A stretch of DNA of 64,000 nt from NCBI RefSeq assembly GCF_001686925.1, contig NZ_LVEN01000010.1, forward strand, positions 248,001 to 312,000, read 5' to 3'. Shown here in pieces: positions 58,566 to 64,000 of the stretch; position 1 is the stretch's first letter; each line of letters starts with the position of its first letter. The stretch comes from Flavobacterium piscis (lineage in GTDB: Bacteria > Bacteroidota > Bacteroidia > Flavobacteriales > Flavobacteriaceae). The notes beneath the pieces are model-generated. The model saw nothing but the letters and a program-made list of their open reading frames with translations, was not told the origin of the DNA and did no database searches. The position numbers and the translations under genes were made by a program.

Positions 58566-61500
58566 TTAAAGTTTAACATTTAATCCTAACATGAATGTTC
58601 TTGGTCTTGGATAATATCCAACATCTACACCTGATGAAAATTTCTGGTCATCGTTTGAAGAACCAAATCCAATTTCAGGATCCATACCATTGTATTTCGT
58701 GAAAGTGTAAAGGTTTAATACTGAAAAGTAAACTCTGAACTGACTTGCAAAAAATGGTTTCGATTGTTTCATTTTTGCCAAATCAAATCCTAATGTTACC
58801 GTACTAATTCTTAAGAAATCACCATCCTGAACATATAAGTCAGAAAATTGCGTAAAGTTTCTGTTGTCTTCTGTTACTCTTGGTACTGTGTTAGAAGATC
58901 CTTCTCCGTGCCAACGATCTAATATTGCAGAAGTGTAATTTCCGAAAGCATTAGATTGGTTTCTGTACGATTGTACGATTTGGTTTCCTGCTACTCCATT
59001 TGCCAAAAGCGAAAAATCAAAAGCTTTATAACTCGCAGATAAAGAGAAACCGTAAGTAAAGTCAGGGTTAGGATTTCCTATACTGGTTTTATCTGTAGCA
59101 TCAATCTTATCATCTCCGTTTGTATTTACATAAATAATGTCTCCAGGAGCTGCAGTAGGTTGTAACACTACACCGCTTGCTGATTTATAATTGTCAATTT
59201 GTGCTTGGTTTTGGAAAACACCTCCCGTTTTATATCCCCAGAAATAACCTAATGGATATCCGTTTTGCGCTCTGTAAAATTCACTTGAATTATCATAAAG
59301 TTCATTCGGTAATCCGTGAATCATTCCGTCATTTGTAGGTATTTCGCCAACTGTATTTTTGTTGTAAGCACCATTGGCACTCACACTGTATTTAAAATCT
59401 CCAATACTGTTTTGGTAATTTAAACTCATCTCAACCCCCTTATTTACAACATTTCCTCCGTTGATAAATGGTGCCTCGGCACCCGCAGTTGCCAAAATTG
59501 GCGCCAATATTAACCAGTCTTTGTTGGTTTTCTTATAAAAATCAACAGTAAGATTTAATGCATTGTCTAAAAATCTTGCATCCAGACCAAGGTCAATTTG
59601 TTCTGAAGTTTCCCATTTTAAATTTACATTAGATAATCTGTCAGGGTATGCTCCAGGAGTAAGAACACCTTCTTCGTCTCCGAAATTGTAATTGGTATCT
59701 TTTACTGCTATTGATGATAAGTATTGAAAAGCTCTTGCGTTTTGATTTCCAACCTGACCCCAAGATGCTCTCAATTTAAGAAAATTGATCACTTTTGAAT
59801 CTTTTAAAAATTCTTCGTTTGATGCAATCCAACCTGCTGAAACTGACGGAAAATAACCCCATTCATTTTGCTTAGAAAAAATGGAAGATCCATCGACTCT
59901 ATAAGTCGCGTTTAACAAATAGGTTTCTCTATAATTGTAATTTAACCTACCAAAATAAGACATCCTTTTCGTCTGTTGCTTGATACCATTTAATGTTATT
60001 TTTCCTGCTCCGTCTTTATTGGTTGTATTATCTAACCAGGCGTGCTCTAAATCATCAAAAAATGAATCTACATTTGAAGCCTGTATAGTCGTTCCGTCAA
60101 AATTAATAGATGATGTTCCCACCATTGCTTCAAAATGATGCGCGTCGGCCACATTAAATTTATACGTCAATAAGTTATCCCAGGTAAGTGTTTTACCTTT
60201 GTTCATATTTTGTGTTACTTTATCAGCAAGACTGTTTGCATAAATCGATAAGTTATATTTAGGCAAATAAGAATGTCCTTCACCAGCATAATAATCAAGA
60301 CCTAAAGTAGTTTTGAATGTCAAGTTTTTTATTGGCTCAATTTGCAAATAAACATTACCCAATAATTTTTGGTTATTGTTTTCATTTTGATTGTTATACT
60401 CCATTAATGCATAAGGATTTGCCTGACCCGCTAACCAAGGTTCGCTGTTTTTAGTACTATCATAATAGTTTCCATTTGCATCGTACATTGGTAATAACGG
60501 TGATACCTGGAAAGCACTTCTTAAAGCATTGCTGTACTGATTTCCAACTCCAATTCCGTTTTTATTGATGTAAGCAAAACTTAAGTTCTGACCAAAAGTC
60601 AATACGTCTTTGTATAGTTTATGTTCTGAATTGAATCTGAAATTATAACGCTCATAGTTCGATAAATCTTTACCTCCTACAACTCCTTCTTGTCCTAAAT
60701 AAGATAAAGACGAAGAATAAACTGAAGTATCTGAACCACCGGAAACACCAAATGCGAAGTTTTTAGTCGCTGCGTTATCCACTAACATTTTATCCATCCA
60801 GTTGGTTCCTTTTCCCATTGCAGCAATTTGAGCATTGGTAAAATATGGCGTATTCCCAGAGTTTAGTCTCGCCTCATTTAATATAGTCGCATACTCCGTT
60901 GCATCTAGTAAATCAACTTTTTTGGATACTGATTGTACTCCATAATACTGATCAAAAGTAACTTGTCCTGCAGCACCTCTTTTTCCTTTTTTGGTTGTTA
61001 CCAAAACAACTCCATTAGAAGCTTGCGAACCATAGATTGCAGCAGATGCAGCATCCTTTAATACAGAAATAGATTCTATATCTGAATTACTCAAATAAGA
61101 GATATCACTAGTAAGAATTCCGTCTACAACATATAACGGGCTGCTTCCTGCTGTTGAACCCACACCTCTAATCACCACATTTAATCCTTCTCCCGGTTGT
61201 CCTGAAGTAGAGGTAATCTGAATACCCGCTGCCTGCCCCTGAAGTGCCTGTAGCGCATTTGTTGTATTGGTTTTGGCAAGATTTTCTCCGCTCACCTGAG
61301 TAACAGCATTAGTAACAAGTGTTTTCTTTTGTGAACCGTACCCAATAACAACAACCTCTTTAAGATCTGCCGCTTCTGTTTGTAAAGTAACAGCGATTGT
61401 TTTTTGAGTACCAACGGTGATACGTTGTGTTTTAAATCCCATAAAACTGATTACGATTACGTTACCGGTTTTGGCATCTAATTTAAAATTTCCATCAAAA

Positions 61501-61700
61501 TCTGTAGATGTTGCTGTTTTCGTGCCCTCGATAGCTACGGTAGCACCGGGAACACTCATACCATCATCTCCTGATTTTACATTTCCGGTTATCGATTGGG
61601 ATTGCTCCTGGGCAAAACCGGACTGCATCATAAATACACTAAGCAACAGCGCCATACAAAACGAGAGCGGTGTTGTTTTAATACAATGTTTGCTTTTCAT
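58566..61700 (-). CDS. SusC/RagA family TonB-linked outer-membrane protein
   Basis: The 1044-residue transporter has a signal peptide (1-30), a carboxypeptidase-like domain (about 35-115: ITGNVKSGDDGMSVPGATV), the SusC plug with DAASAAIYGSQASNGVVLVT at about 217-236, and a beta-barrel ending MLGLNVKL. SusC proteins import oligosaccharides with SusD. Placement next to xylA, xylB and xyloglucan-active hydrolases implies xyloglucan oligosaccharides as the cargo. Confidence 0.97.
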   Translation of the reverse strand: MKSKHCIKTTPLSFCMALLLSVFMMQSGFAQEQSQSITGNVKSGDDGMSVPGATVAIEGTKTATSTDFDGNFKLDAKTGNVIVISFMGFKTQRITVGTQKTIAVTLQTEAADLKEVVVIGYGSQKKTLVTNAVTQVSGENLAKTNTTNALQALQGQAAGIQITSTSGQPGEGLNVVIRGVGSTAGSSPLYVVDGILTSDISYLSNSDIESISVLKDAASAAIYGSQASNGVVLVTTKKGKRGAAGQVTFDQYYGVQSVSKKVDLLDATEYATILNEARLNSGNTPYFTNAQIAAMGKGTNWMDKMLVDNAATKNFAFGVSGGSDTSVYSSSLSYLGQEGVVGGKDLSNYERYNFRFNSEHKLYKDVLTFGQNLSFAYINKNGIGVGNQYSNALRSAFQVSPLLPMYDANGNYYDSTKNSEPWLAGQANPYALMEYNNQNENNNQKLLGNVYLQIEPIKNLTFKTTLGLDYYAGEGHSYLPKYNLSIYANSLADKVTQNMNKGKTLTWDNLLTYKFNVADAHHFEAMVGTSSINFDGTTIQASNVDSFFDDLEHAWLDNTTNKDGAGKITLNGIKQQTKRMSYFGRLNYNYRETYLLNATYRVDGSSIFSKQNEWGYFPSVSAGWIASNEEFLKDSKVINFLKLRASWGQVGNQNARAFQYLSSIAVKDTNYNFGDEEGVLTPGAYPDRLSNVNLKWETSEQIDLGLDARFLDNALNLTVDFYKKTNKDWLILAPILATAGAEAPFINGGNVVNKGVEMSLNYQNSIGDFKYSVSANGAYNKNTVGEIPTNDGMIHGLPNELYDNSSEFYRAQNGYPLGYFWGYKTGGVFQNQAQIDNYKSASGVVLQPTAAPGDIIYVNTNGDDKIDATDKTSIGNPNPDFTYGFSLSASYKAFDFSLLANGVAGNQIVQSYRNQSNAFGNYTSAILDRWHGEGSSNTVPRVTEDNRNFTQFSDLYVQDGDFLRISTVTLGFDLAKMKQSKPFFASQFRVYFSVLNLYTFTKYNGMDPEIGFGSSNDDQKFSSGVDVGYYPRPRTFMLGLNVKL

Positions 61701-61744
61701 AATAGTTAAGAATTGGTTTAAATTATAGTTAGTAATTTTTAGTC

Positions 61745-63064
61745 TTAGTACGCATTCGAAATAATCTGTTCGAATAATTCCTGTCTTCCACTTAATGGTT
61801 GAGGTTCTCCACTTGCACGGGCAATTTTGCTAAGATCTTCAAGAGATAATTCTCCGTTTTCGAACTTGGCTCCGTTTCCGCCGTCAAATGAACTGTAACG
61901 CTGTGTGCGTAATTTTCTGTAATCTGTATTTTGTAGTATCTGATCTGCGCAGATTAATCCTCTTGCAAAAACATCCATTCCTGCGATGTGTGCAATGAAT
62001 TTATCTTCTAAATCGATTGAATTTCTTCTCACTTTAGCATCGAAGTTTACACCTCCACCCTGAATTCCGCCACCTTCAAGGATAACCAACATAGCCTGAG
62101 TCACTTCCTGAAGATTAATAGGGAACTGATCTGTATCCCAACCATTTTGGTAATCTCCGCGGTTGGCATCAATGCTTCCTAACATTCCGGCATCAACTGC
62201 AACCTGCAATTCATGCTCAAAAGAGTGTCCGGCAAGTGTTGCGTGGTTTACTTCAAGGTTTAATTTGAAATCGTTTTGAAGTCCGTATTTATTAATGAAA
62301 CCTAGTGAAGTCGCAGCATCATAATCGTATTGATGTTTTGTAGGTTCCATTGGTTTTGGTTCGATAAGGAAGTTTCCTTTAAAACCTTCTTTGCGTGCGT
62401 AATCTTTACAAGTATTTAAGAATCTGCCTAAATGGTCTAATTCTCTTTTCATGTCTGTGTTCAACAAACTCATATAGCCTTCACGACCTCCCCAGAAAAC
62501 ATAATTTTCTCCGCCAAGAGCAATTGTTGCATCAATAGCAATTTTTGCCTGAGCTCCTGCATACGCCAAAACATCAAAGTTTGGGTTGGTTGCTGCACCA
62601 TTCATGTAACGAGGATTACTGAATAAGTTTGAAGTTCCCCACAACAATTTAATTCCAGATTCCTGTTGTTTTTGTTTCGCATATTCAACCATCGTCTGAA
62701 TACGAGTTTCAAATTCTGCCAATGTTGGTGCATCATCTACCACATCTACATCATGAAAACAATAGTAAGGCAAACCTAATTTTGTCATGAATTCAAAAGC
62801 CGCATCCATTTTGTCTTTCGCTCTTAAAATCACATTTTCATTTTTATCCCATGAAAAAGTTTCAGTCGAAGCTCCAAACGGATCTCCACCTGTGTTACAT
62901 AGCGTGTGCCAGTAAGCCATCGAAAAACGTAAATGCTCCTTTAAAGTTTTTCCTGCAACGACACGATTTTCATCGTACCATTTAAATGCCAATGGGTTAG
63001 TACTTTCTCTGCCTTCGAACTTAATAGTATCGATGTTTTTAAAATATTGATTAGTTGTGCTCAT
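61745..63064 (-). CDS. xylA: Xylose isomerase
   Basis: XylA converts D-xylose to D-xylulose in the cytoplasm. The catalytic histidine lies in YCFHDVDVV (about residue 101) and the metal-binding residues in [32 protein letters not shown] and [18 protein letters not shown]. Length (439 aa) is typical of the class II enzymes. It starts 2 bp after the xylB stop and is 44 bp from the SusC gene, so the three may form one transcript. Confidence 0.97.
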   Translation of the reverse strand: MSTTNQYFKNIDTIKFEGRESTNPLAFKWYDENRVVAGKTLKEHLRFSMAYWHTLCNTGGDPFGASTETFSWDKNENVILRAKDKMDAAFEFMTKLGLPYYCFHDVDVVDDAPTLAEFETRIQTMVEYAKQKQQESGIKLLWGTSNLFSNPRYMNGAATNPNFDVLAYAGAQAKIAIDATIALGGENYVFWGGREGYMSLLNTDMKRELDHLGRFLNTCKDYARKEGFKGNFLIEPKPMEPTKHQYDYDAATSLGFINKYGLQNDFKLNLEVNHATLAGHSFEHELQVAVDAGMLGSIDANRGDYQNGWDTDQFPINLQEVTQAMLVILEGGGIQGGGVNFDAKVRRNSIDLEDKFIAHIAGMDVFARGLICADQILQNTDYRKLRTQRYSSFDGGNGAKFENGELSLEDLSKIARASGEPQPLSGRQELFEQIISNAY

Positions 63065-63066
63065 TA

Positions 63067-64000
63067 TTATTGTTCTATTTTAATTTGACTTTTCCATTCC
63101 TGATAGTAATCCTGATATTGCGATGTCAGGATTTTGTTGGGTTCAATCCGGTCTAAACATTGCAATCCTGCGAAAGCTTCGTCAAGCGAATTGTAAAATC
63201 CTAAACCGTAAGCGGCGCCTCTTGCTGCACCTTCGGCTCCGGATGTATTGTATAATTCTAAAGTTGTTTGGGTTGTATTGGTGAAGATTTCTCTAAAAAC
63301 CGGGCTCAAAAACAGGTTCGAATTTCCGGCACGAACTACAGTTCCTGAAACTCCAACTTCTTTCATCACATCAAAACCATAATTCATGGCAAACACGATT
63401 CCTTCGCAGGCTGCGCGCACCAAATGTGACGGTTGGTGAATATTGAAATTTAAATTCTGAATTCCTGATGTGGCATTTTTATTGTTGAAAATACGTTCAA
63501 CACCATTTCCGAAAGGGTAAAAACGAAGTCCGCTGCTTCCTGCTTCCACTTTTGCAGCTTCTGCATTTAGTTTTTCGTACGCAATTAATTCCGCTCTGTC
63601 GACCGACATGATTTTGCGTAACCATTGGTATAAAATTCCAGAACCGTTTATGCACACCATCACTCCGTTGCGCTTTTCGGCTTCTGTATTATTGACGTGT
63701 AAAAAAGTATTGATTCTGTTTTGTTTGTCGTAAGCATCCTGATCGCTTACGGCATAAACTACTGCCGAAGTTCCGGCTGTTGTAGCAATTTCGCCGGGTT
63801 TTAAAACATTCAATGACAATGCATTGTTGGGTTGATCTCCGGCTCTGTAGGTAATTTTAGCATCGGGATTTAATCCTAATTCCTGAGCAATTTCGGGGTG
63901 AATGGTCGCCTGAATTCCAAAATTGGAAACAATTTCCGGAACTATATCTGAAGACAATCCCATTTTAGAAAGGATTTCTGTAGCCAGTTTTCCTTCAGAG
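63067..64000 (-). CDS. xylB: Xylulokinase, C-terminal part (5' end outside window)
   Basis: The frame is open to the window edge, so only the C-terminal 311 residues are present. FGGY carbohydrate-kinase features are visible: [41 protein letters not shown] and [19 protein letters not shown], plus the family end [15 protein letters not shown]. The last part is normal for XylB, which phosphorylates D-xylulose for the pentose phosphate pathway. The catalytic aspartate would lie before or at the edge and is not assessed. The stop is 2 bp before the xylA ATG. Confidence 0.93.
   Translation of the reverse strand, partial: SEGKLATEILSKMGLSSDIVPEIVSNFGIQATIHPEIAQELGLNPDAKITYRAGDQPNNALSLNVLKPGEIATTAGTSAVVYAVSDQDAYDKQNRINTFLHVNNTEAEKRNGVMVCINGSGILYQWLRKIMSVDRAELIAYEKLNAEAAKVEAGSSGLRFYPFGNGVERIFNNKNATSGIQNLNFNIHQPSHLVRAACEGIVFAMNYGFDVMKEVGVSGTVVRAGNSNLFLSPVFREIFTNTTQTTLELYNTSGAEGAARGAAYGLGFYNSLDEAFAGLQCLDRIEPNKILTSQYQDYYQEWKSQIKIEQ

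Noticed and set aside
1..64000. tRNA or rRNA genes
   Set aside because: No tRNA-like cloverleaf or rRNA sequence was recognised by eye; a covariance-model scan would be needed to exclude all.

Overview
The window is AT-rich DNA from a member of the Bacteroidota, most likely a Flavobacterium close to F. johnsoniae. The evidence is a SusC/SusD polysaccharide-utilisation locus, TonB-dependent receptors with carboxypeptidase-like N-terminal domains, promoters of the flavobacterial type (TTG at -33, TAnnTTTG at -7), and many short palindromic intergenic repeats. I see no rRNA, tRNA, CRISPR array, insertion sequence or prophage gene.

Layout. Positions 1-7.85 kb hold the 3' end of a TonB-dependent receptor and mostly housekeeping genes: an RlpA-like protein, DinB-fold, ArsC-fold, YicC-family RNase, guanylate kinase (gmk), DoxX and nadD. 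Positions 8.1-18.7 kb hold a twelve-gene minus-strand island for NAD+ and ADP-ribose. In transcription order it encodes a NUDIX-winged-helix regulator (NrtR type), a PRPP-synthetase-like enzyme, a PARG-signature hydrolase, a small helical protein, a vWA protein, a divergent adenylosuccinate-synthetase paralogue, NADAR, a macrodomain-ADP-ribosylglycohydrolase fusion, a second macrodomain, KptA/Tpt1, a metallophosphoesterase and a nicotinamide phosphoribosyltransferase-like enzyme. Two near-identical 21-bp operators, 52 bp apart, flank a strong promoter in front of the PRPP-synthetase-like gene.

Positions 18.8-25.8 kb hold a LysR regulator with a divergent exported DJ-1 protein, an iron alcohol dehydrogenase, a large YwqK/MORN-type repeat protein and gpsA. 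Positions 26.2-33.0 kb hold a four-gene operon: TonB receptor, DUF4876 lipoprotein, DUF6850-type barrel and di-haem cytochrome c peroxidase. Positions 33.1-36.7 kb hold pheS, cvpA-like and small unknown genes.

Positions 37.0-64.0 kb are a minus-strand xyloglucan-type utilisation locus. In transcription order it runs xylB (cut by the window edge), xylA, SusC, SusD, a surface glycan-binding protein, then GH2, GH31, GH97, GH39, GH3, GH5 with a BACON domain, an SGNH acetylesterase and GH95. The enzymes together could deacetylate, cut and strip fucose, galactose and xylose from xyloglucan; xylose would then enter the pentose phosphate pathway through XylA and XylB.

The most interesting region is the NAD+/ADP-ribose island. 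Its erasers (PARG-like, macro, ARH, NADAR) would release ADP-ribose. The PRPP-synthetase-like and NAMPT-like pair resembles the phage NAD+ reconstitution route in which ADP-ribose is pyrophosphorylated and joined to nicotinamide. The regulator family is known to respond to ADP-ribose. I infer an ADP-ribose recycling system under ADP-ribose control. This is a hypothesis from gene content and motifs, not a demonstrated function.
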